Of a DNA stretch of 64,000 nucleotides, positions 19,412-26,799 are shown one piece after another. The stretch is from NCBI RefSeq assembly GCF_012844455.2, contig NZ_JABBCQ020000009.1, positions 124,001-188,000 on the forward strand, in the 5' to 3' direction. A program made the translations under genes and the position numbers. The first letter of the stretch is position 1; each line of letters begins with the position of its first letter. A model generated the notes under the pieces. The model was not told where the DNA came from. It saw only the letters and a program-made list of their open reading frames with translations, and did not search any database. This DNA is from Comamonas suwonensis (lineage in GTDB: Bacteria > Pseudomonadota > Gammaproteobacteria > Burkholderiales > Burkholderiaceae_C).

Positions 19412-20173
19412 GTGGAAGTGATGTTGATGGTGGCCCTGGGGGCTGCGGTGGCGGGTTTTGTGCAGGGGCTATCCGGCTTTGCCTTCGGCATGGCGGCCAT
19501 GTCCTTCTGGGCCTGGGTACTGGAGCCGCAGCTGGCCGCCGTGCTTTCGGTGTTTGGCTCGCTGACGGGGCAGATCATTGCGGCCTTCACCGTACGCCGC
19601 GAATTTCACTGGAAGTCGCTGCTGCCTTTTATCGCGGGTGGTCTGATCGGCATTCCCATGGGCGTGGCTGTCATGCCGCATCTCGATATGGACTGGTTCA
19701 AGTTCGGCCTGGGCTGTCTGCTGGTACTGTGGTGCCCGGCCATGCTGCTGAGCGCCCATCTGCCCCGACTGACGCTGGGCGGCGGCCTGCTGGCCCGCTG
19801 CACCGATGCGATGGCGGGTCTGATCGGTGGTGCCATGGGTGGGCTGGGCGGCTTCAGTGGTACCGTACCCACGCTGTGGTGCACGCTGCGCGGCTTCGAG
19901 CGCCATGTTCAGCGCACGGTGATCCAGAACTTCAACCTCTCGGTGCTGGCCGTCACCATGGTCAGCTATCTGGCCACGGGCATGGTCAAGCCCGTCATGT
20001 GGCCGTCGTTTGCCGTGGTGCTGCCCGCCGTTTTAGTGCCCGTGATCTTCGGTACCCGTGTCTACAAGGGCGTGAGCGATGCCCGCTTTCGCCAGATTGT
20101 GCTGAGCCTGCTGACCTGCTCGGGCATCGCCATGCTGGCCTCTTCCGTGCCGAGCCTGTTCTTCGCACAGTGA
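19412..20173 (+). CDS. TauE/SafE-family sulfite/anion exporter
   Basis: A 253-residue membrane protein with about eight predicted helices. It starts with the family signature VAGFVQGLSGFAFGMAAMSFWAWVLEP (about residues 13-39), and the second repeat has DAMAGLIGGAMGGLGGFSGTVPTLWCTL. Family members move sulfite, sulfoacetate or other organic anions. The start is GTG at 19412 behind a GGAG sequence, with an ATG at 19421 as alternative. The adjacent gene is an amidohydrolase, giving no clear substrate clue. Confidence 0.9.
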   Translation: MEVMLMVALGAAVAGFVQGLSGFAFGMAAMSFWAWVLEPQLAAVLSVFGSLTGQIIAAFTVRREFHWKSLLPFIAGGLIGIPMGVAVMPHLDMDWFKFGLGCLLVLWCPAMLLSAHLPRLTLGGGLLARCTDAMAGLIGGAMGGLGGFSGTVPTLWCTLRGFERHVQRTVIQNFNLSVLAVTMVSYLATGMVKPVMWPSFAVVLPAVLVPVIFGTRVYKGVSDARFRQIVLSLLTCSGIAMLASSVPSLFFAQ

Positions 20174-20223
20174 CTTACAACAGTCTGAGGCAAGGCTGAT
20201 CACAAGCCACTACCATCTGCGCC

Positions 20224-21294
20224 ATGAATGCCGCGCCGACCGCCCCTACCCCCGAACTGACCGCCTTTGCCCATGCCATCCCCAAGATGGAACTGCACTG
20301 CCACCTGCTGGGCACCGTTCGAAAAAATACGTTTATCGAGCTGACACAGCGCTCCAAAGCGCCGCTGACGCTGGAAGAGATCGAAGCCTTCTACACCCGC
20401 GGCGAAAAGCCCGTGGGCGTACTGCGTGTGCTCCGCGCCCTCGACCAGTGGCTGCTGCAAACGCCCGCCGATCTGGAGCGCATTACCTACGAGTACCTGC
20501 AAGATGCCGCTGCGCACAACGTGCGCTACGCCGAATTCTTCTGGAACCCCACAGGTACCGTGCAATGCTCTGGAATGAGCTATGCCACGGCTCAGCAGGC
20601 CATTCTGGCGGGCGCTGCCGCAGCGCAAAAAGACTGCGGCATACGTGGGCGACTTGTTCCATCGATTGACCGCGAAGCCCCGCCCGAAGCCGCCGTACAG
20701 ATGGTGCAATGGATGCTGGAGAACCGCCACGATGACGTGCCCGGCATCGGCATCGATTACCGTGAAAACGAACGCCCGCCCGAGCTGTTCCTGGACGCCT
20801 ACGCACTGGCCCGTAAAAATGGACTCAAGACCACGGCCCACGCCAGCGAGTTTGGCCTGCCCTGGAACAATCTTCAGACCGCGGTGGAGCTGCTCAAGGT
20901 CGACCGCATAGACCATGGCTACACCGTCATCGACAACCCCGAGCTGGCCGGGCGCTGTGCCGATCTGGGCATTGTGTTCACCGTCGTCCCCAGCAACTCC
21001 TACTACCTGCGCACACTGGCACCAGAGCGGTGGGCGCTGGACCACCCCATCCGCCAGATGCCCGCCATGGGCATTCGCGTACACCCCAACACCGACGACC
21101 CCACGCTGCACCATATCGACCCCACGGGCGCGTGGACCAAGATGGTCAGCGACTTTGGCTTTTCCATCGCCGATCTCAAAGGATTCATGCTGAACGGCAT
21201 TGATGCAGCGTGGATTGATGACAGCGAAAAACGTGCGCTGCGCCAGCAGTGGAGCACAGAGTTCGATGCGCTGAGCAGCTCAAGCAATATTTAA
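20224..21294 (+). CDS. Adenosine-deaminase-family metal-dependent hydrolase
   Basis: A 356-residue TIM-barrel hydrolase of the ADA superfamily. Metal and catalytic residues are visible: HCH at about 25-27 (KMELHCHLLGT), HASEFG with the catalytic glutamate, RIDHGY with the catalytic histidine, and NTDDP with the metal-binding aspartate. The canonical HxHLDG motif reads HCHLLG, so the aspartate that contacts the ribose 5'-hydroxyl in classical adenosine deaminase is leucine. Adenine deaminase or another aminopurine specificity is therefore possible. Substrate uncertain, fold secure. Confidence 0.88.
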   Translation: MNAAPTAPTPELTAFAHAIPKMELHCHLLGTVRKNTFIELTQRSKAPLTLEEIEAFYTRGEKPVGVLRVLRALDQWLLQTPADLERITYEYLQDAAAHNVRYAEFFWNPTGTVQCSGMSYATAQQAILAGAAAAQKDCGIRGRLVPSIDREAPPEAAVQMVQWMLENRHDDVPGIGIDYRENERPPELFLDAYALARKNGLKTTAHASEFGLPWNNLQTAVELLKVDRIDHGYTVIDNPELAGRCADLGIVFTVVPSNSYYLRTLAPERWALDHPIRQMPAMGIRVHPNTDDPTLHHIDPTGAWTKMVSDFGFSIADLKGFMLNGIDAAWIDDSEKRALRQQWSTEFDALSSSSNI

Positions 21295-21350
21295 GCAAAA
21301 ATGGCTATAGCGCTTTCTCATCAAGCGCTTACAGCTATCAATTTTCAATC
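21295..21350. repeat. Copy of the short dispersed repeat
   Basis: AAAATGGCTATAGCGCTTTC then TCATCAAGCGCTTACAGCTA and TCAATTTTCAA. An imperfect palindrome around AGCGCTT/AAGCGCT of the same family as the other short repeats. Confidence 0.6.
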
Positions 21351-21397
21351 ACACAAACTCAGCGCTTGTGTGATCTATCCTTCTTCGTTTCTGCCTT

Positions 21398-21763
21398 ATG
21401 CCCTCAGACCAGCCCACCAGCCTTGAAGAAATTCGGGCATCTATCGCCAAGCTCAAAGTCACAGAGCAGCAGCTTGAAGCCACCGCTGAAAAGTACGCCA
21501 AGAAGATGCAAAGCTCTAGAAAGTGGAACTACTTTGCCATCGCCATGGCCGTGGTGGTCTGCGTCGTCTCGTGGGTCAACCATGCTTCGGGCTGGCTGCG
21601 CTGGGGCGTGCTGCCCAGTGTGCTCTTCATGGCGCTGTTTTTTGAAGCCATGCGCCGGCTGCTGGGCGTAACCATGCAAAGCAGCATGCGCCAGCTCAAA
21701 ATTCAGATCAGCGGGCTGGAAGCCAAGCTGGCAGAACATCAAGCGGCATCGAAAGAGGCATAA
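21398..21763 (+). CDS. Small membrane protein with coiled coils
   Basis: A 121-residue protein. An N-terminal coiled-coil region (SLEEIRASIAKLKVTEQQL, about 5-35) is followed by two hydrophobic segments (FAIAMAVVVCVVSWVN, about 51-66, and WGVLPSVLFMALFFEAM, about 73-90) and a second helical stretch at the C-terminus (LKIQISGLEAKLAEHQ). It is probably an inner-membrane protein with both ends cytoplasmic. No family was recognised. Confidence 0.65.
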   Translation: MPSDQPTSLEEIRASIAKLKVTEQQLEATAEKYAKKMQSSRKWNYFAIAMAVVVCVVSWVNHASGWLRWGVLPSVLFMALFFEAMRRLLGVTMQSSMRQLKIQISGLEAKLAEHQAASKEA

Positions 21764-21829
21764 ACAAAAGGCAAGGGCCTGAATCGCCCTGCGTCTTCCA
21801 TACCCAGGTAGCCACTGAACCCCCAACAA

Positions 21830-21866
21830 ACAAGCCACCCGATAAGGTGGCTTGCTTGTTTTGACT
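21830..21866. terminator. Intrinsic terminator between convergent genes
   Basis: Stem AAGCCACC/GGTGGCTT with a 6-nt loop and a T-rich tail on the plus strand (GCTTGTTTTG). It also reads as A/T-flanked on the minus strand. It separates convergent genes, so it may serve both. Confidence 0.6.
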
Positions 21867-21895
21867 TAGGGGAAGGGACTGGCAGAGAGCCGGTT

Positions 21896-22114
21896 TCAGC
21901 GTCTGCCGTGCCCTCGCCCGCCATGGTCCTTGTGACCGCCTCCATGTCCTCCGGGTCGATGACCGTGGTGCTTGTGCCCGTGTTGATGGCCATGGCCTTG
22001 CCCGTAATACCCGCCGCCGTAATAACCACCATGGGGGCGATGCCCGTGACCATGGTGCGCATAGCACCCTGACAGGAATAGCGCGAATACAGAAACTCCA
22101 AGTATCTTTTTCAT
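21896..22114 (-). CDS. Histidine/glycine-rich small lipoprotein
   Basis: A 72-residue secreted protein. The signal peptide MKKILGVSVFALFLSGC ends in a lipobox cysteine (C17). The mature part is almost entirely histidine, glycine, tyrosine and lysine, with 16 histidines in about 55 residues, arranged as GHGHQHGHKHHGH and PGGHGGGH-type runs. Such composition suggests binding of nickel, zinc or copper in the periplasm, which is inference. Composition alone can mislead, but the clean signal peptide and AT-rich upstream region support a real gene. Confidence 0.65.
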   Translation of the reverse strand: MKKILGVSVFALFLSGCYAHHGHGHRPHGGYYGGGYYGQGHGHQHGHKHHGHRPGGHGGGHKDHGGRGHGRR

Positions 22115-22238
22115 AGCAATAAGTCTAATTTATTCAAATACTTACTGGTATTCAATGTGTAAGCAAGAGAACTGACTCATTTCCAGTCAAAACGCACCGG
22201 GGCTTCCAAAAGGCTTGTGAATCACCGCCCTGCAACGC

Positions 22239-22475
22239 TCATGGGCTCGCTGACGTCTTGTGGCGCTGCACGCTCTCTTCGAAGGTCGATCCGTCCGGCA
22301 ACACGCAAATACTGCGATCGATTTCCGGCGTCTTGTCTATGCGCAACTTGCCGCCAAACTTGCTGCATTGAGCGGCTGCAGGACTCCCCATATTGATGGA
22401 GACCGACTGAGCGCAGCCGCTGACAATGGCTGCTGCTGCCATGACAGCCCCAGCAATACCTAGTGCATGTTTCAT
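22239..22475 (-). CDS. DUF333-type small lipoprotein (putative hemolysin family)
   Basis: A 78-residue lipoprotein. The signal peptide ends IVSGC (C21). The mature domain has the DUF333 pattern C-x(3)-GGKLRIDKTPE...SICVLPDGSTFEE. The family is sometimes labelled hemolysin or Kazal-like, without functional proof. It stands alone between another small lipoprotein and an EamA exporter, on the same strand. Confidence 0.8.
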   Translation of the reverse strand: MKHALGIAGAVMAAAAIVSGCAQSVSINMGSPAAAQCSKFGGKLRIDKTPEIDRSICVLPDGSTFEESVQRHKTSASP

Positions 22476-22601
22476 GGGCTCAATGTATCAAAACACCAGT
22501 CCGCTGCGGCGAGTTTTTCAGGGCTGAAGGCCCGCCCCTGCCGCCAATCCCTCAGGCTCGCATGACGCAAACTCAGTGCACCAAGAACGTGTTGACGATC
22601 T

Positions 22602-23534
22602 CTAAGCCACCACCTGCCTGCGCCCCCAGTTCATCACGGCCGTGCCTGCAATCGCCATGGCACCTCCCAGCAGCATGGAGCCATCCACGCTCTCTCCCAG
22701 CAACAGGGCTGACAGCATCACGCCAATCACCGGCACCAGCGTGATGTAGCCCGATGCGGCTCCCGCCCCCAGTGTCTTGACCCCCGCAAAGTACCAGGCA
22801 TAGGCAATGGCGGTAGAGCCATAGGCCATGAAGATCATCGCCATCCACGCCTGACTACTGGCATCAAAGGCTGATACCAAAGCCTGCGGCCCTTCAACCA
22901 ACAGACTGGTGGCCAGCAGCAGAGCGGCACCAAAGATGGCGGTGACCGTGGTGGCAGCCAGTGCATCCACCCCTGCCAGCATCGCACGCCCGATGAGCGT
23001 GTAGCAAACCCAGCAGGCGACGCAGCCCAGAATCAGCATCTCACCAATGCCGACCGTGCCATTGAGCAGCTCCAGCGGTTTGCCATGCGAGATAACCACC
23101 ACCGCGCCGCAAGCGGCCAACGCCATGCCCAATGCAATCACACCGTTGATACGCTCCTTGAACAGCCATACGGCCAGCAGCAAGGTCACAACAGGGTTGA
23201 GCGTAATCACCAGCGCAGCCTTGCCCGCAGGCAAATGCTGCAACCCGCTCAGGAAAAATGCGGCGTAGCCAAAAACGCCAGTAGCACCAGCGGCCAACAT
23301 GCCCAACCAGGTCTTGAGCGGCCATTTTTTGATGGCCGGGAAGCCTCCGGACCAGTACAGCCATGGAAGCAGCAAACTCGCGGCCAGCACAAAGCGCAAA
23401 CCGGACGCCGCCAGCGGCGACATATTGAGTGCAAGAATGCGCCCCGCAGGCCATGAAGCCCCCCAGAGCAAGGCCATACCCAGCAGACGTAAATGCGAGT
23501 TCATCTGGGTGCTAGCGGGAGTTTTGGAAGTCAT
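22602..23534 (-). CDS. DMT-superfamily EamA transporter
   Basis: A 310-residue inner-membrane protein with ten predicted helices in two EamA repeats (about 10-140 and 150-300). The first carries LLWGASWPAGRILA and the second YTLIGRAMLAGVDALAATTVTAIFGAALLL. Such proteins are drug/metabolite exporters of unknown substrate. The start at 23534 gives a typical short N-terminal tail; ATG at 23504 is a possible alternative. It sits downstream of the formate dehydrogenase genes on the same strand but is separated by over 100 bp. Confidence 0.88.
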   Translation of the reverse strand: MTSKTPASTQMNSHLRLLGMALLWGASWPAGRILALNMSPLAASGLRFVLAASLLLPWLYWSGGFPAIKKWPLKTWLGMLAAGATGVFGYAAFFLSGLQHLPAGKAALVITLNPVVTLLLAVWLFKERINGVIALGMALAACGAVVVISHGKPLELLNGTVGIGEMLILGCVACWVCYTLIGRAMLAGVDALAATTVTAIFGAALLLATSLLVEGPQALVSAFDASSQAWMAMIFMAYGSTAIAYAWYFAGVKTLGAGAASGYITLVPVIGVMLSALLLGESVDGSMLLGGAMAIAGTAVMNWGRRQVVA

Positions 23535-23650
23535 GCGAAACCGTAAGAACACCAAAGCCGCAGCACTGGGCAGAGCCAGTCAGCGGCTTTGAAAAAGGGG
23601 GTGGCAGGCAATATACCTGAGGCGATCAGCGCGGACAGACACCCGCGTAA

Positions 23651-23887
23651 CTACGGCTTTGGCCGCAGTTGCTGCTCGTGCAGCTGTAAGGACTCTAGTA
23701 CCAAGGGCAACAACTGCTGTGCCTGCTGCTCATCGCTCAGCGCATCCAGAAGACGCAGCCGCATGCGCGGGTCCCAGAACTTCTGGATGTGCAGTGCAAT
23801 GCCCTCCAGCGCCTCCTCACGATCCGGGATGGAAACAAAAAATTCACCAATACGGTTCGCCATGCGGATCAGGTTGCTCACATCCAT
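23651..23887 (-). CDS. fdsD: NAD-dependent formate dehydrogenase delta subunit
   Basis: A 78-residue protein starting MDVSNLIRMANRIGEFF, with the family's LIRMANQIG-type N-terminus and HIQKFWDPRMRLRLL. The delta subunit is needed for assembly or stability of the molybdenum formate dehydrogenase complex of Cupriavidus and Rhodobacter. Its ATG overlaps the last base of the fdsA stop (TAATG), a sign of coupled translation. Confidence 0.92.
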   Translation of the reverse strand: MDVSNLIRMANRIGEFFVSIPDREEALEGIALHIQKFWDPRMRLRLLDALSDEQQAQQLLPLVLESLQLHEQQLRPKP

Positions 23888-26787
23888 TACAGCGCTCCTG
23901 CCTCAACCTGAGCGGCCGCCAAATGGCTCAGTTGCTCCTCGTTGAACTGCGCATAGCCACGCTGCCAGCTGGATGGCTGAGCCACCGGCAGAACCTGCAC
24001 CGCCGTCACCTTGTACTCGGGGCAATTGGTGGCCCAGTCAGAGCTGTCGGTGGTGATCACGTTGGCACCAGATTCAGGGAAGTGGAAGGTGGTGTAGACC
24101 ACGCCGGGCTGAATGCGCTCGGTTACCGTGGCGCGCAGCACCGTATGACCGGCACGGCTTTCGATACCCACCCAGTCGCCGTCGCGCACGCCGCGATCCT
24201 CGGCATCATGGGGATGAATCTCCAGCCGGTCTTCGCTATGCCAATGGCTGTTGGCCGTGCGCCGCGTCTGCGCCCCCACGTTGTACTGCGAGAGGATGCG
24301 CCCAGTGGTCAGCAGCAGCGGAAAGCGCTGAGTGACTTTTTCCTCGGTCGCCACATACTGGGTGATGATGAAGCGGCCCTTGCCACGCACAAATTGATCC
24401 TTGTGCATGATGTCCGTACCCGCCTCTTCGGTGGCCTCGTTGCACGGCCATTGAACGCTGCCCAGCCGCTCGATCTTTTCATAGCTCACGCCTGCAAATG
24501 TGGGCGTGAGCGCGGCAATCTCGGTCATGATTTCTTGGGGGTGACCGTAGTTCATGGGGTAGCCCAGCGCATTCGAGAGCAGCTGCGTCACTTCCCAGTC
24601 GGCGTAGCCGGCCAGCGGCTGCATGAGTTGGGTCACGCGCGAAATACGGCGCTCGGCATTGGTGAAGGTGCCGTCTTTTTCCATGAAGGACGAGCCAGGC
24701 AAAAATACATGGGCGTATTTGGCGGTCTCGTTAAGGAAGATGTCCTGCACCACCACGCATTCCATGGACGCCAGCGCGGCCGTCACATGCTGGGTATTGG
24801 GATCAGACTGAACAATGTCTTCGCCCTCGCAGTACAGGCCCAGAAAGCTGCCACCCAGCGCCGCTTCAAACATATTGGGTATGCGCAAACCGGGTTCAGG
24901 GTTCAGCGGCACGCCCCATGCGGCTTCAAACTCGGCGCGCGTCGTGCTGTCCGAGATATGACGGTAGCCAGGCAGCTCATGCGGAAAGCTACCCATATCG
25001 CAAGAGCCCTGCACATTGTTCTGGCCTCGCAGCGGGTTCACGCCTACACCTTCACGCCCCACATTGCCCGTAGCCATGGCCAGATTGGCAATGCCCATGA
25101 CCATGGTCGAGCCTTGTGCATGCTCGGTCACGCCCAGCCCGTAGTAGATGGCGGCGTTGACTGGCTTACCTGCTGGATGGTCGTGCGCGCCCAGCGCATA
25201 CAGGCGGGCTGCGCCGCGCACCAGATCGGGGGCGACACCGGTAATTTCTGCCGTGGCTTCTGGGGAGTTTTCGGGTCGGGCCACAAACTCCTTCCACTGC
25301 AGGAATGATTTGGCCTCGCAACGCTCGGCGATGTATCCATCGGACAGCAAGCCCTCCGTCACGATCACATGGGCCAGCGCGGTAATCATGGCCACATTGG
25401 TGCCGGGCCTGAGCTGCAGGTGGTAATCGGCCTGAATGTGGGGCGAGCTGACCAGTTCGATCTCGCGTGGGTCGATCACGATGAGTTTGGCACCTGCGCG
25501 CAGGCGTTTCTTCATGCGCGAACCAAACACCGGATGCGCCGCCGTGGGATTGGCACCTATGACCAGGATGACATCGGACTGTTCCACTGACTTGAAGGTC
25601 TGCGTGCCCGCCGATGTGCCATAGGTCTGACCCAGGCCATAGCCCGTGGGCGAGTGGCAGACGCGGGCGCAGGTATCGACGTTGTTGTTGCCAAAGGCCG
25701 CACGGATCAGCTTTTGCACCAGATAGGTTTCCTCATTGGTGCAGCGCGAGGAGGTGATGCCGCCAATAGAATCCTTGCCATGTTGGGCCTGTATGCGGCG
25801 GAACTCGCTGGCCGCATGGCCGATGGCCTCTTCCCAGCTCACTTCCCGCCACGGGTCACTGATCTTGGCGCGAATCATGGGCTGGGTGATGCGGTCCTTG
25901 TGCGTGGCATAGCCCCAGGCAAAGCGGCCCTTGACGCAGGCATGACCCTCGTTGGCCTTGCCGTCCTTCCACGGCACCATGCGCACGACTTGCTCGCCCT
26001 TCATCTCGACCTTGAAGCCGCAGCCCACGCCGCAGTAGGCGCAAGTGGTGATCTCGCTGTGTTCGCTCTGGCCCAGCTCCACCACGGTTTTTTCCTGCAG
26101 CGTGGCTGTGGGGCAGGCCTGCACGCAGGCGCCGCAGCTCACGCAGTCGCTGTCCATGAAGCCATCGCCCTGGCCGGCCGTAATGCGCGACTCAAAGCCG
26201 CGCCCCGTGATCGTCAGCGCAAACGTGCCCTGCGTCTCTTCGCAGGCGCGCACGCAGCGATTGCAGACAATGCACTTGCTGGGGTCGTAATTGAAATAAG
26301 GGTTGGAGGTATCGACCGCTGCCTTGGCTTCGTCCTTGAAGTGATTGGCACCATCCATGCCATAGCGCACCTCGCGCAGGCCCACCACGCCCGCCATGTC
26401 CTGCAGCTCGCAGTCACCATTGGACGAGCAGGTCAGGCAATCCAGCGGATGGTCGGAGATATACAGCTCCATCACCCCCTTGCGCAGCTCCTGCAGCCTC
26501 GGGCTCTGGGTCTTGACCTTCATGCCGGCCTCGGCCGGTGTAGTGCAGGAGGCCGGAAAGCCTTTGCGCCCCTCGATCTGCACCAGACACAGACGGCAGG
26601 ACCCAAAGGGCTCCAGCGAATCCGTGGCACAGAGCTTGGGCACTTTAATGCCGCCATCGACCGCTGCGCGCATCAGCGATGTGCCTTTGGGCACGGTGAC
26701 TTCGCGCCCGTCAATCTGCAGCGTGACCAGTTCCTCAGACAGGCTGATGGGAGTGCCAGAATCGGTATTCTTTAGATGTTCCAACAT
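23887..26787 (-). CDS. fdsA: NAD-dependent formate dehydrogenase alpha (catalytic, molybdopterin) subunit
   Basis: A 966-residue cytosolic subunit that oxidises formate to CO2. It begins with a [2Fe-2S] ferredoxin-like domain (SCRLCLVQIEGRKGFPASC, about 55-75), then a His/Cys cluster and two [4Fe-4S] ferredoxin motifs (CIVCNRCVRACEE; CVSCGACVQACP), then the Mo-bis-MGD domains. In the latter, the CAYCGVGCGF cluster motif and the RVCHSPTGYG segment, holding the metal-ligand cysteine, are visible. Length matches Rhodobacter and Cupriavidus FdsA. It follows fdsGB after 12 bases. The maturation factor gene fdsC (FdhD-type), usually between fdsA and fdsD, is absent here. Confidence 0.96.
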   Translation of the reverse strand: MLEHLKNTDSGTPISLSEELVTLQIDGREVTVPKGTSLMRAAVDGGIKVPKLCATDSLEPFGSCRLCLVQIEGRKGFPASCTTPAEAGMKVKTQSPRLQELRKGVMELYISDHPLDCLTCSSNGDCELQDMAGVVGLREVRYGMDGANHFKDEAKAAVDTSNPYFNYDPSKCIVCNRCVRACEETQGTFALTITGRGFESRITAGQGDGFMDSDCVSCGACVQACPTATLQEKTVVELGQSEHSEITTCAYCGVGCGFKVEMKGEQVVRMVPWKDGKANEGHACVKGRFAWGYATHKDRITQPMIRAKISDPWREVSWEEAIGHAASEFRRIQAQHGKDSIGGITSSRCTNEETYLVQKLIRAAFGNNNVDTCARVCHSPTGYGLGQTYGTSAGTQTFKSVEQSDVILVIGANPTAAHPVFGSRMKKRLRAGAKLIVIDPREIELVSSPHIQADYHLQLRPGTNVAMITALAHVIVTEGLLSDGYIAERCEAKSFLQWKEFVARPENSPEATAEITGVAPDLVRGAARLYALGAHDHPAGKPVNAAIYYGLGVTEHAQGSTMVMGIANLAMATGNVGREGVGVNPLRGQNNVQGSCDMGSFPHELPGYRHISDSTTRAEFEAAWGVPLNPEPGLRIPNMFEAALGGSFLGLYCEGEDIVQSDPNTQHVTAALASMECVVVQDIFLNETAKYAHVFLPGSSFMEKDGTFTNAERRISRVTQLMQPLAGYADWEVTQLLSNALGYPMNYGHPQEIMTEIAALTPTFAGVSYEKIERLGSVQWPCNEATEEAGTDIMHKDQFVRGKGRFIITQYVATEEKVTQRFPLLLTTGRILSQYNVGAQTRRTANSHWHSEDRLEIHPHDAEDRGVRDGDWVGIESRAGHTVLRATVTERIQPGVVYTTFHFPESGANVITTDSSDWATNCPEYKVTAVQVLPVAQPSSWQRGYAQFNEEQLSHLAAAQVEAGAL

Positions 26788-26799
26788 GGTGCTCTCTCC

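Noticed and set aside
23659-25308. Long plus-strand frame opposite fdsA (549 codons)
   Set aside because: A shadow of the GC-rich fdsA frame; histidine- and arginine-rich with no recognisable motif.
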